Of a stretch of DNA of 64,000 nucleotides, positions 42,884 through 50,151 are shown piece by piece (within the stretch, counting starts at the first letter, position 1; each line of letters begins with the position of its first letter). The notes under the pieces are model-generated. The model saw nothing but the letters and a program-made list of their open reading frames with translations. It did not search any database and was not told the origin of the DNA. The position numbers were made by a program, and so were the translations under genes. The DNA comes from Bradyrhizobium iriomotense (GTDB taxonomy: Bacteria > Pseudomonadota > Alphaproteobacteria > Rhizobiales > Xanthobacteraceae), in NCBI RefSeq assembly GCF_030160715.1, contig NZ_BSOW01000018.1, forward strand, positions 124,001 through 188,000, read 5' to 3'.

Positions 42884-42966
42884 GTTGCTCCTCCCATGCT
42901 TTGCGGCGGGTGATAGCGGAATATCGTGCGCCGCGCGAGCAGCGTTGGCGAAGCCGTCTCATGCAA

Positions 42967-42992
42967 AAAGCTCCGCCTCGGGGCGGAGCTTT
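42967..42992. terminator. Rho-independent terminator
   Basis: AAAGCTCCGCC (42967-42977), a 4-nt loop and GGCGGAGCTTT (42982-42992) give an 11-bp stem. A 5-A run starts the left arm (a T-run on the minus strand), so it best terminates the minus-strand small gene at 43021-43101, upstream of the GST gene. Confidence 0.85.
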
Positions 42993-43020
42993 CAGACACA
43001 CCCGATGACGGTGACAGCCG

Positions 43021-43101
43021 TCAGTGGCCGAAGAACAGCCACAGCAGAATGATCACCGGGATCGGCACGCCAAGCAACCACAGCAATAGCCCTCGCGCCA
43101 T
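43021..43101 (-). CDS. 26-residue membrane peptide
   Basis: MARGLLLWLLGVPIPVIILL then WLFFGH is a full-length transmembrane hairpin or helix with a central proline pair. GGAGGACGCAA precedes the ATG and a strong terminator lies 28 nt after the stop, giving a complete, free-standing gene unit. This supports real expression of such a short product. Role unknown. Confidence 0.65.
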   Translation of the reverse strand: MARGLLLWLLGVPIPVIILLWLFFGH

Positions 43102-43181
43102 TTGCGTCCTCCTCCAGATGTCCTCGTTGAGGAGTGAACGCCGACGGGCAGGGCTCGTTCCAGACGGAATTCGCGTGCTGC

Positions 43182-43634
43182 TTACCAGTGACCGGTGTTC
43201 GGCATCGACAGCCACGGCTCCTGCGGCGGCTTCGGATCGCCCTTCTGGAGCAGCTCGATGGAGTGCAGGTCGGGCGAGCGGACGAACGCCATGTTGCCGT
43301 CGCGCGGCGGGCGGTTGATGGTGACGCCGGCCTTCATCAGCCGATCGCATGTCGCGTAGATGTCGTCGACCTCGTAGGCGAGGTGACCAAAATAGCGGTC
43401 CTCGCCGTACTTCTCCTCGTCCCAATTGTAGGTGAGCTCGACCAGCGGCGCGCCGCGCGTCTGCGGCAGCTTCTTGAGCGCTTCGAGATCGTCCGCCGAG
43501 CACAGGAAGACGAGCGTGAAGCGCCCCTTGTCGTTCTCGATCCGCCGCACCTCCGTCAAGCCGAGCGCGTCCTGATAGAATTTCAGCGCGACGTCGAGAT
43601 TGCGCACGCGCAACATGGTGTGGAGGTAACGCAT
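43182..43634 (-). CDS. Glyoxalase I (lactoylglutathione lyase)-like protein
   Basis: This 150-residue VOC-fold protein has MRYLHTMLRVRNLDVALKFY (metal His in the first strand), ELTYNWDEEKYG, GHLAYEVDDIY (second metal ligand), and SPDLHSIELLQKG (Glu ligand). It matches GloA, which isomerises the methylglyoxal-glutathione adduct. GloA is often about 130-135 residues, and this one has a short C-terminal extension (PPQEPWLSMPNTGHW). The start at 43634 is chosen because upstream residues are not family-like. Confidence 0.9.
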   Translation of the reverse strand: MRYLHTMLRVRNLDVALKFYQDALGLTEVRRIENDKGRFTLVFLCSADDLEALKKLPQTRGAPLVELTYNWDEEKYGEDRYFGHLAYEVDDIYATCDRLMKAGVTINRPPRDGNMAFVRSPDLHSIELLQKGDPKPPQEPWLSMPNTGHW

Positions 43635-43806
43635 GGTCTTTTTCTCCCTAGACGGTCTTTGACTGAGGTGGGCTGGTTCGGCCGTTCCATAGCAGCAAAC
43701 GCGCGGCGAGGGCAGGGGGAGGAGCGTGCAACCGGCTGCATGGCAGGCTCGCGCTTCACGCCGCTGCTCGACGCTGTCGGCGCCAAGTTGTATCGTTGCG
43801 GCCGCC

Positions 43807-44157
43807 ATGAAAAATGGGCTCTACTCCATCCACATCCACATGCTCGACGGCGTGAGGGGCCGCGACAGCGGCGTGCTGGTGCTGCGCGATGGGGTGTTGC
43901 TCGGCGGCGGGCCGTATTTCTGGTCACAAGGCACGTACACGGTCGGCAACGGCACCTGGAAGGGCGAGCTTGCCACCAACCAGCACACGCCGTTTGCCGA
44001 TCCCTTTGTCCGGCCGCTGTTCGGCGGGCACGAGGTCACCAGCGGGTTCTCCGGGACGTTCACCGATAAGGAGGCGGAGGTGTTCGGCACCGTCCTGGTC
44101 GGCGGCAACCGCAGCCTGAGCTTCCGCGCGACGTTGAAGCGGCTCGCCGACATCTGA
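43807..44157 (+). CDS. GrlR-like regulatory domain protein
   Basis: The 116-residue protein starts MKNGLYSIHIHMLDGVRGRD. SGVLVLRDGVLLGGGPYFWS and GTYTVGNGTWKGELATNQHT follow. This is the beta-barrel pattern of the GrlR family, named for the negative regulator of type III secretion in enteropathogenic E. coli. In Bradyrhizobium-like genomes such proteins occur singly without a GrlA partner, and none is visible here. It may bind a lipid or small ligand. It is divergent from the glyoxalase gene. Confidence 0.72.
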   Translation: MKNGLYSIHIHMLDGVRGRDSGVLVLRDGVLLGGGPYFWSQGTYTVGNGTWKGELATNQHTPFADPFVRPLFGGHEVTSGFSGTFTDKEAEVFGTVLVGGNRSLSFRATLKRLADI

Positions 44158-44316
44158 TCGCGTGCCGGAAAACGCCGCGCGGCAAAGCCTAACGAAAGCT
44201 TGCGCAAGATCAGATAACCCTATTCGGTTAGGTTAAAAGCTGGATCGCGTTGCACTTGCGGCGCATTGCGATAGGTGTCGGCTCGCAGGCAAAGCCACAC
44301 GAGAGAGCCAGACACA

Positions 44317-44523
44317 ATGGCCATGACGCCACCTTCGATGCCGTCCTTCTACCAGGCCGACCGACAGACCTTTCGTCGTGTCGTGGTCGTCGGCATGCTG
44401 TTCTGCGCCGCCTTCGTGGTGATCAGCTTCTCGCTGCGTCCGCAGATGGAAGACGGCTCGCACGTGCTCGTGAAGGCCGACCGGCTGGTGCGGACGGCGG
44501 GGCAACCACCGCAGACGCACTGA
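44317..44523 (+). CDS. Small single-pass membrane protein
   Basis: This 68-residue protein starts MAMTPPSMPSFYQADRQTFR. It has one helix (VVVVGMLFCAAFVVISFSL) and a short C-terminal soluble tail (EDGSHVLVKADRLVRTAGQP). The frame is open from 44275, but the ATG at 44317 follows a purine-rich GAGAGAGCC. Function unknown. Confidence 0.55.
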   Translation: MAMTPPSMPSFYQADRQTFRRVVVVGMLFCAAFVVISFSLRPQMEDGSHVLVKADRLVRTAGQPPQTH

Positions 44524-44546
44524 GCGCGCTGCCGCTCGTTCGAATC

Positions 44547-44666
44547 CTATCGCCGCAAATGTGAATCGTCACCGGGGCCGCGGGCCCGTGAGGTGCTGCG
44601 CGCGGCGAGCGCCAGGAATCCGGCGTAGCCAACCAGGTTGAGCACGACTTCAAGCCACGCGGGCAT
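44547..44666 (-). CDS. Tiny membrane protein
   Basis: This 39-residue frame, MPAWLEVVLNLVGYAGFLAL then AARSTSRARGPGDDSHLRR, has a single helix and a basic tail. AGAGG lies 6 nt before the ATG. It is convergent with the preceding small gene. Confidence 0.45.
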   Translation of the reverse strand: MPAWLEVVLNLVGYAGFLALAARSTSRARGPGDDSHLRR

Positions 44667-44744
44667 CGCAGCCTCTTTGCGCGAACGAGGATGGCCAACG
44701 CGCTAAGGGCGGTTATGTTCCCGACTTGGCGACCGGAAAGTCGC

Positions 44745-44996
44745 TCAGGTCCCGGAGGATGGATCCAGCCGCCGCCCGAGGCTCGAGACCGAGGTTGCCG
44801 AAGGCGAGTCCTTCAGGAACTCGGCGATTGCGCGGGCAAGTTCGCCGTCGCTCATCGGCGTCGGTGGCGGGCGCAAGGCGCCAACCCCGAAGCTGCGGAC
44901 GATCTCCTCATAGTGTTCATCTTGGCGTCTGGGGATGAGCCTGCGGATGCGGGCCAGCAATGCGGATATCGGCAAACGGACCTCCTCAAATGCCAT
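44745..44996 (-). CDS. Small hypothetical protein
   Basis: This 83-residue protein starts MAFEEVRLPISALLARIRRL and contains a mostly helical charged region (RRQDEHYEEIVRSFGVGALR) and MSDGELARAIAEFLKDSPSA, ending in Ser/Pro-rich sequence. A start two codons earlier (45002) is also possible. The longer frame upstream is antisense to other genes and is not family-like. No domain is recognised. Confidence 0.5.
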   Translation of the reverse strand: MAFEEVRLPISALLARIRRLIPRRQDEHYEEIVRSFGVGALRPPPTPMSDGELARAIAEFLKDSPSATSVSSLGRRLDPSSGT

Positions 44997-45269
44997 CCCC
45001 ATTGGCAAAGCGGCGCCTCTGCTGCCACCGCGCCATGAAACTGAAAACCCCGCCAACACCACGGAGGATGCTGACGGGGTCTTCGTGCTTTCGCCTCGAC
45101 CCGGATGGCGGAGGCTCCCGCACTTGGAGGTCAAATGCGCCGGCGAGCCCGTTTGTTCCACGATGGCTCGACTTTTTTCGAATGGCCCGGGTTCCGCCGG
45201 CGTCGATCGTCCGCAACCATCGAACGACGCGGGCGTTGGTCCCTGCACGAGCGATGGAGGAGAAAGCGC

Positions 45270-45542
45270 ATGAGAAAGAGTTTGGCAGTTTTGGCCACCG
45301 TTGCGACCGTCGGCGCGACCGCGATTGCGGCACCGGCAGAGGCGCGCGGTCGCGGCATCGGACCGGGGCTCGCGTTCGGGCTCGCGGCCGGCGCACTCAC
45401 GGCGGGCGCGATCGCTGCGTCCCAGCCGTACTATTATGGCCCGGGCTACTATGACTATGGTCCGAGCTATTACGGACCGGGTCCTTATGCCTATTACGGC
45501 GGTCCGGTGTACTACCGGCACCATCACTGGCGCCACTGGTAA
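45270..45542 (+). CDS. Small exported Gly/Tyr-rich protein
   Basis: This 90-residue protein has a signal peptide (MRKSLAVLATVATVGATAIA, then APAEA). A hydrophobic Gly/Ala stretch (GLAFGLAAGALTAGAIAAS) and a tail of repeated YYGPGYYDYGPSYYGPG-type units end in RHHHWRHW. A strong GGAGGAG precedes the ATG, and an 11-bp terminator follows 22 nt after the stop. Such envelope proteins are common in Bradyrhizobium; the His/Tyr tail could bind metal (speculation). Confidence 0.7.
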   Translation: MRKSLAVLATVATVGATAIAAPAEARGRGIGPGLAFGLAAGALTAGAIAASQPYYYGPGYYDYGPSYYGPGPYAYYGGPVYYRHHHWRHW

Positions 45543-45563
45543 AACCAAAAGCCAAAACGAAAA

Positions 45564-45588
45564 AAGCCCGGAGCAGCGCTCCGGGCTT
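45564..45588. terminator. Bidirectional rho-independent terminator
   Basis: AAGCCCGGAGC (45564-45574), a 3-nt loop and GCTCCGGGCTT (45578-45588) form an 11-bp stem. A 6-A run precedes it (T-run for the minus-strand gene at 45613-45777) and TTCTGCTTG follows it for the plus-strand gene. Confidence 0.88.
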
Positions 45589-45612
45589 CTGCTTGTTCAA
45601 TTCAAAACGGCC

Positions 45613-45777
45613 TTACGGCCAAAGCGACGGCCGCTCGACCTTGCGGGCGTTCTCCAGCGTCGAGACAAAATATTCTTCCCGCTCGCGTTTGAATTTTTCC
45701 TGAGTTGCGCGAAAAGCGGCGACGCGCGCGGCGATCTCTTCTCGGTCCCTTGCTTTGCGCTGTTCTTCTTCTGTCAT
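45613..45777 (-). CDS. Small charged helical protein
   Basis: This 54-residue protein starts MTEEEQRKARDREEIAARVA and is highly charged and helical (AFRATQEKFKREREEYFVST), ending in VERPSLWP. AAGGGG lies 6 nt before the ATG at 45777; an upstream in-frame ATG at 45783 overlaps that site. The terminator after the stop supports a real transcription unit. Function unknown. Confidence 0.6.
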   Translation of the reverse strand: MTEEEQRKARDREEIAARVAAFRATQEKFKREREEYFVSTLENARKVERPSLWP

Positions 45778-46014
45778 GTCCATCCCCTTCTTACCAACCG
45801 AACTCAAGCGCTGCCGCCGCATCGCGTTGAGTCGGACTCGAACGGATGCATTGTTCGACCTCGAATGGGGCGTCAATGGGGACGAGGCATTGCCGGATTG
45901 TGGATAAGCGATGGGCGGAAAAACTTGCCGACCTCGCCGCGCTTCATGGTGGATAAGCGTGTCAACAACCTTGTCGCTTGCGCGCTCTCCCGCTAGCCCC
46001 AACCGGCAAATCAG

Positions 46015-46158
46015 GTGGCGGAGATCGATCCGGACTCTCTGAGCATCGGAGAGCTGACGGAGTTGCAGCGACGGGTCGAAGCACGACGTCGGCTCGCGCC
46101 GTGTGACACCCGCCGCGGCTGCCCGATCTGCAGGCTGCGGGGGCGTCATTTGCGATGA
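46015..46158 (+). CDS. Small protein with C-terminal CxxC
   Basis: This 47-residue frame with a GTG start reads AEIDPDSLSIGELTELQRRV, then EARRRLAPCDTRRGCPICRL and GRHLR. The Cys residues in PCD and CPIC could form a small metal site. The helical ELTELQRRVEARR suggests a genuine protein. The start and coding status are uncertain. Confidence 0.4.
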   Translation: MAEIDPDSLSIGELTELQRRVEARRRLAPCDTRRGCPICRLRGRHLR

Positions 46159-46222
46159 GAGAGATCATCGCGATCGGCCGGGCGTGCTATAGGAGGCACG
46201 TTCGCTAACGGGATGGCTGCCT

Positions 46223-46984
46223 ATGATTGCATCAGATCTTCGCAGCGGCGTCGACAGACTCGGCGACCTGATCGCTGCGGCACGCACCATCGTGCCGTTC
46301 ACCGGTGCGGGCATCTCGACCGAATGCGGCATCCCCGATTTCCGTTCACCGGGCGGATTGTGGACGCGCAACCGTCCGATCCCGTTCGACGAATTCGTCG
46401 CGAGCCAGGAGGCGCGAGATGAAGCCTGGCGCCGACGCTTCGCGATGGAGCCGACCTTTGCCGCGGCAAAGCCCGGACGCGGCCATCGCGCGCTGGCCTC
46501 GCTCTACCGCGCCGGCAAGGCTCCCGCCGTCATCACCCAGAACATCGACAATCTGCACCAGGCCTCGGGCTTCGCCGCCGACCACGTGATTGAGCTCCAC
46601 GGCAACACCACTTACGCGCGCTGCATCGGCTGCGGTGAGACCTATCAGCTCGATTGGGTGAAGCAGCAGTTCGACGCAGACGGCGCCGCGCCCGACTGCA
46701 CCTTGTGTGCCGAGCCGGTGAAGACGGCGACGATCTCGTTCGGGCAAGCAATGCCGGAAGATGCGATGCAGCGTGCGACCGAGCTTGCGCAGCAATGCGA
46801 TCTCTTCATCGCGATCGGTTCCTCGCTCGTGGTGTGGCCGGCAGCGGGTTTTCCGGTGATGGCGAAGAATTGCGGCGCGCGTCTCGTGATCATCAACCGC
46901 GAGCCGACCGAGCAGGACGACATCGCCGACCTCGTGATCCACCACGACATCGGCGAGACCCTTGGGCCCTTCGTCGGCAACTGA
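46223..46984 (+). CDS. cobB: NAD-dependent protein deacylase (sirtuin)
   Basis: It removes acyl groups from lysines using NAD. The 253-residue protein has the NAD motif TGAGISTECGIPDFRSPGG (residues 27-45), TQNIDNLHQ, the catalytic His126 in ELHGN, and a Zn-ribbon with Cys134/Cys137 (CIGC) and Cys159/Cys162 (CTLC). GSSLVVWPAAGFP and INREPTEQD complete the Rossmann side. It stands alone. The Tyr/Arg pair used by desuccinylating class III sirtuins is not evident, so deacetylation is more likely. Confidence 0.95.
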   Translation: MIASDLRSGVDRLGDLIAAARTIVPFTGAGISTECGIPDFRSPGGLWTRNRPIPFDEFVASQEARDEAWRRRFAMEPTFAAAKPGRGHRALASLYRAGKAPAVITQNIDNLHQASGFAADHVIELHGNTTYARCIGCGETYQLDWVKQQFDADGAAPDCTLCAEPVKTATISFGQAMPEDAMQRATELAQQCDLFIAIGSSLVVWPAAGFPVMAKNCGARLVIINREPTEQDDIADLVIHHDIGETLGPFVGN

Positions 46985-47183
46985 CGTCGAATTTGATTCG
47001 TGGCTATGCAAGGCTGTTCATAGGTTCCGTCGAATCTCTTTTTTGTCTATGCGCCGCAACCGGGAGTGTTATCTTTTGATTCGAGAGATTCGTGTGGCGT
47101 CATGGTGAGAAGTTCTCGTCCTGACGCGTGATTCGGCACCGTCGCTGAGGGCGGTCTGCCTTTGATGTGTGAGGTCCGGGGTT

Positions 47184-47846
47184 ATGGGGTCGTCGGACGG
47201 ATTCGAGTCCAAAAAGGTCGGGGTTCCCCCGGCAGGTGCGTCGTCTGGGCGGCTGGCACCAGGCGAGATCGCAGGTGCCGGTCGCGATGCAGCGCTCAAT
47301 CCCTTCACCGGGCTCGGTGAAGCCAGCGCCAATCTCGTCGAAGTCACGGGCGTCATCAAATGGTTCGACGCTTCGAAGGGCTACGGCTTCATCGTTCCCG
47401 ACAATGGCTGGCCCGACGTGCTACTTCACGTAACCGTGCTCAGGCGCGACGGTTTCCAGACCGCCTATGAGGGCGCCCGCGTCATCGTCGAGTGCATCCA
47501 GCGCAGCAAGGGCTACCAGGCATTCCGCGTCGTCTCGATGGACGAATCGACCGCGATCCACCCGGCCCAGATGCTGCCGCCGCGCACCCATGTCACGGTG
47601 ACTCCGACCAGCGGGCTCGAGCGGGCGCAGGTCAAGTGGTTCAACCGCCTCCGCGGCTTCGGCTTCCTGACCTGCGGCGAGGGGACGCCCGACATCTTCG
47701 TGCACATGGAGACGCTGCGCCGCTTCGGCATGACCGAGTTGCGGCCGGGCCAGTATGTGCTGGTCCGCTTTGGGCCCGGCTCCAAGGGCATGATGGCCGC
47801 CGAGATCCATCCCGAAACCGGATCGCCGGGGCTCCAGTCGCACTAG
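47184..47846 (+). CDS. Tandem cold-shock domain protein
   Basis: This 220-residue protein has two cold-shock domains. The first (about residues 55-120) is TGVIKWFDASKGYGFIVPDN with VLLHVTVLRRDG. The second (about 145-210) is AQVKWFNRLRGFGFLTCGEG with DIFVHMETLRR. The RNP1-like KGYGFI and RGFGFL and RNP2-like VLLHV and IFVHM are intact. A Gly/Ala-rich N-terminus precedes them. Two-domain Csp-type nucleic-acid chaperones are typical of alphaproteobacteria. The 200-bp upstream spacer is AT-richer and holds the promoter and leader. Confidence 0.93.
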   Translation: MGSSDGFESKKVGVPPAGASSGRLAPGEIAGAGRDAALNPFTGLGEASANLVEVTGVIKWFDASKGYGFIVPDNGWPDVLLHVTVLRRDGFQTAYEGARVIVECIQRSKGYQAFRVVSMDESTAIHPAQMLPPRTHVTVTPTSGLERAQVKWFNRLRGFGFLTCGEGTPDIFVHMETLRRFGMTELRPGQYVLVRFGPGSKGMMAAEIHPETGSPGLQSH

Positions 47847-47978
47847 CTTCCAGATCCGTCCCGCCGGCTGTTCCCGAATTCGTGAGCAGCCGGGGCGGGT
47901 GGGGCCGTCTGGCATTTGCCATGATCGCCGGGTTAGGATGCGCGCCCCATCCCACGCCGCTGGCATGAGTGCCGTTCC

Positions 47979-48455
47979 ATGAATTTTGATCGCAAGGCAG
48001 CCTGGTCCCTGGTCCGGGGCTTTTTGGCCGTAGTCCTCGTTTTTGCCGCCTGCGCCGGTCCCATGCGGGCCGCGAGTTTCCAGCCGCTCGAGATTGCGAC
48101 CAAGAGCGGCGTTCAGGTGTTTTCCGTCGAGATAGCCACGACCGAGGAGGAAAAGACGACCGGCCTGATGTACCGGAAGGAGCTCGCGGACGGGAAGGGC
48201 ATGCTGTTCGACTTCTCACCCGAGCAGGAAGTGACGATGTGGATGAAGAACACCTACATCTCGCTCGACATGATCTTCATCAGTGCGGATGGCCGTATCC
48301 TGCGGATCGCCGAGAATACCGAGCCGATGTCGACCAAGATCATCCCCTCGCGCGGCCTTGCCAGGGCCGTTTTGGAGGTGCCGGCCGGCACGGCACAGAA
48401 ATACGGCATCCGCCCCGGCGACCGCGTCGCGCACCCGCTGTTTGGTGCCAAATAA
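47979..48455 (+). CDS. Exported DUF192 protein
   Basis: This 158-residue protein has a signal peptide (SLVRGFLAVVLVFAACAGPM) and one DUF192 domain: FSVEIATTEEEKTTGLMYRK, LFDFSPEQEVTMWMKNTYIS, LDMIFISADGRILRI and GLARAVLEVPAGTA. The family is widespread, and its biochemical role is not established. It lies downstream of the cold-shock gene and upstream of tRNA-Pro. Confidence 0.9.
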   Translation: MNFDRKAAWSLVRGFLAVVLVFAACAGPMRAASFQPLEIATKSGVQVFSVEIATTEEEKTTGLMYRKELADGKGMLFDFSPEQEVTMWMKNTYISLDMIFISADGRILRIAENTEPMSTKIIPSRGLARAVLEVPAGTAQKYGIRPGDRVAHPLFGAK

Positions 48456-48529
48456 AGCCAAAATCGGCACCGTACAGCCGCCTTGCTGGCGGCCCTTGAA
48501 GCGTGTATCGACGGGGCCTGCTGGACATT

Positions 48530-48606
48530 CGGGGTATAGCGCAGCCTGGTAGCGCGGCAGTTTTGGGTACTGCAGGTCGTTGGTTCGAATCCAGCTGCCC
48601 CGACCA
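48530..48606 (+). tRNA. tRNA-Pro (anticodon UGG)
   Basis: This 77-nt cloverleaf begins CGGGGTA and pairs with the 3' TGCCCCG, followed by discriminator A and an encoded CCA. The anticodon stem GCAGT/ACTGC encloses loop TTTGGGT (anticodon TGG). The T arm is GTTGGTTCGAATCCAGC. A first-base C is typical of bacterial tRNA-Pro. Confidence 0.96.
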
Positions 48607-48746
48607 GCTCCGCCTCGGCCCTTGAGGCCGTGACGCTGACATTTTCCAAACGGTCCTGACGCCTGCTTTGGGCGGAAGCGGCGTTGAAGGAAAGGGCGGA
48701 TCGCTCATCTCGCGTTGCGCCCGGCAACACCTAAGGTGAGGCTCCC

Positions 48747-49124
48747 ATGTCGATCGCGGCGATCGGTTCGACCTCCAGCGCAGCAGCAACGTCTCGGTCC
48801 GCGGCAAGCTCCTCTTCCTCGGCGACATCGTCCACATCGGCGACGACGTCATCGCCTTCGGCGACTGCGTCGTCCTCTCAATCGGCCGGCGGAAGTGGCG
48901 GTGCGGGCGGCGGTGGCGGCAGCTCGGCCAAGACCATTGTCAGCGAGGTCTCCACGACCGTGAACGGGATCACCACCACGGTCATCACCTACTCCGACGG
49001 CACGACCGAAGTCGAAACCTCGGTCAGCGCGCAAGGCGGCCAGAACCAGGGCGGTCAGGCCAGCCAGGCTGGTCAGACCTACACGGCCCAAGGCACGCTC
49101 GGCACGACCACCGGCAGTACGTGA
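48747..49124 (+). CDS. Ser/Thr/Gly-rich low-complexity protein
   Basis: The 125-residue protein has an N-terminal half of Ser/Ala/Thr repeats, a GGSGGAGGGGGSS linker and a C-terminal segment of ordered look (KTIVSEVSTTVNGITTTVIT, then YSDGTTEVETSV), ending in Gln/Gly-rich sequence. It has no signal peptide. The TVNGITTTVITYSDGTTE motif recurs in Bradyrhizobium proteins of unknown function, as far as I recall. Its start follows AAGGTGAGG. Confidence 0.6.
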   Translation: MSIAAIGSTSSAAATSRSAASSSSSATSSTSATTSSPSATASSSQSAGGSGGAGGGGGSSAKTIVSEVSTTVNGITTTVITYSDGTTEVETSVSAQGGQNQGGQASQAGQTYTAQGTLGTTTGST

Positions 49125-49428
49125 GGCAGAGGGGCAGGACCGGGATTGGCGGTCGGTCGCCACGCACCGGCGTCTTGCAAAAGCGCCCGTTCAAACCTTG
49201 AGTCGCTGTTCGCAGTGCGTCGCGACTTCTGCGCGATTTTTCAGACAGATGGCGTATTTGCCACATGCGAAATTGCCGCCGCTTTATCGAACCTTTGGGG
49301 CTCGCAATAGACATACGGGTATTGGGGATTTCAGCGCCCAATATCTAAACGGACGCCGCCAAGCGATGATATTCCGCTTGAGCGGCGTCGCGCTTTTGAC
49401 AGCCGACAAATTGACCGGGCGGACTGTC

Positions 49429-49632
49429 TCAGCTCGACGCGCACCAGCCCAGCGGGAACGGGATGAACGGCCAGACCGTCTCGTTGTCGTTTGCTGCATC
49501 GGGGAGCTCTTCGCGGGCTTGTCCGACGGTCGGTGCCGACCGCGGAGACGCGATCGTCAGATGCAAACAAGCACATTTCAGATTCACGTTGAGCAAATTC
49601 ACGTTGGGCAAATTCGTGCTGAGAAAACTCAT
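49429..49632 (-). CDS. Possible small protein with pentapeptide-like start
   Basis: This 67-residue frame starts MSFLSTNLPNVNLLNVNLKC, three pentapeptide-like units (STNLP, NVNLL, NVNLK) encoded by the 15-bp repeats. It ends in ANDNETVWPFIPFPLGWCAS, a tail style I associate with small Bradyrhizobium proteins. The start signal is unclear, and coding status is uncertain. Confidence 0.4.
   Translation of the reverse strand: MSFLSTNLPNVNLLNVNLKCACLHLTIASPRSAPTVGQAREELPDAANDNETVWPFIPFPLGWCASS
49582..49626. repeat. Three tandem 15-bp repeats
   Basis: ATTCACGTTGAGCAA (49582-49596), ATTCACGTTGGGCAA (49597-49611) and the diverged ATTCGTGCTGAGAAA (49612-49626). The period is a multiple of three, so all six frames stay open through it. 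Confidence 0.85.
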
Positions 49633-49938
49633 GTCGATCGACCCGGATTGCAGGTGTCTCAAAAATTCAAATTCAGTTCGAAATCGTCACGCGCATCAAA
49701 ACGGCGCGGTCACCTCAAATCTCGCTCGTATTCTAGAAAAGAACGGGCACTGTTTCAACCGCCACGGCCTACACATCCACGACAGTTAAGGTTGACCGGT
49801 TAGGTTAAGCGCACGCTCGTGTTGCGGCCATTTTGTCCACTGTTATCAAATCGATCCGGCTCGCCGCTGTGCCTATGTACGTAGCACACACACCGTCACC
49901 GGCATCGCGGCGCTTTCGTTTCTCGCGGGTTTTTCGTG

Positions 49939-50133
49939 ATGGTTTTCGATCGCAGCTCCCAAATTCCCGATTTACGATCCGGTTGGACCGAGATCTGGCA
50001 CTTGTGGACCATCATCGTGCCGAGGCGCTCAATCAACGGGCAGTTGGTCTACGGCAAGGTCTGGCGCCGCCACGACGGCCGTCAGTGGATCTACAAGAAG
50101 TTCACCGAATACAGCGAGGACGAAGCGGCCTGA
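49939..50133 (+). CDS. Small hypothetical protein
   Basis: This 64-residue soluble protein starts MVFDRSSQIPDLRSGWTEIW and continues HLWTIIVPRRSINGQLVYGK, with basic aromatic residues (VWRRHDGRQWIYKKFTEY) and an acidic tail. Composition and the compact beta-like pattern support coding. A GTG one codon upstream is also possible. It is convergent with opgC. Function unknown. Confidence 0.6.
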   Translation: MVFDRSSQIPDLRSGWTEIWHLWTIIVPRRSINGQLVYGKVWRRHDGRQWIYKKFTEYSEDEAA

Positions 50134-50151
50134 AGCGGCCGCTTGCCTCGG

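Larger units (their letters stand above)
49125..49938. other. Gene-poor 800-bp region with a short tandem repeat
   Basis: There is no convincing long gene here. It contains one low-confidence minus-strand frame (49429-49632), a three-copy 15-bp repeat (49582-49626) and AT-richer sequence around 49240-49340 and 49640-49830. Several frames read across it on both strands without ribosome-binding sites. Confidence 0.5.

Noticed and set aside
49024..49341. 105-codon minus-strand frame near tRNA-Pro
   Set aside because: It overlaps the Ser-rich gene end on the opposite strand, lacks a ribosome-binding site, and its Arg/Cys/Pro-rich tail is shadow-like.
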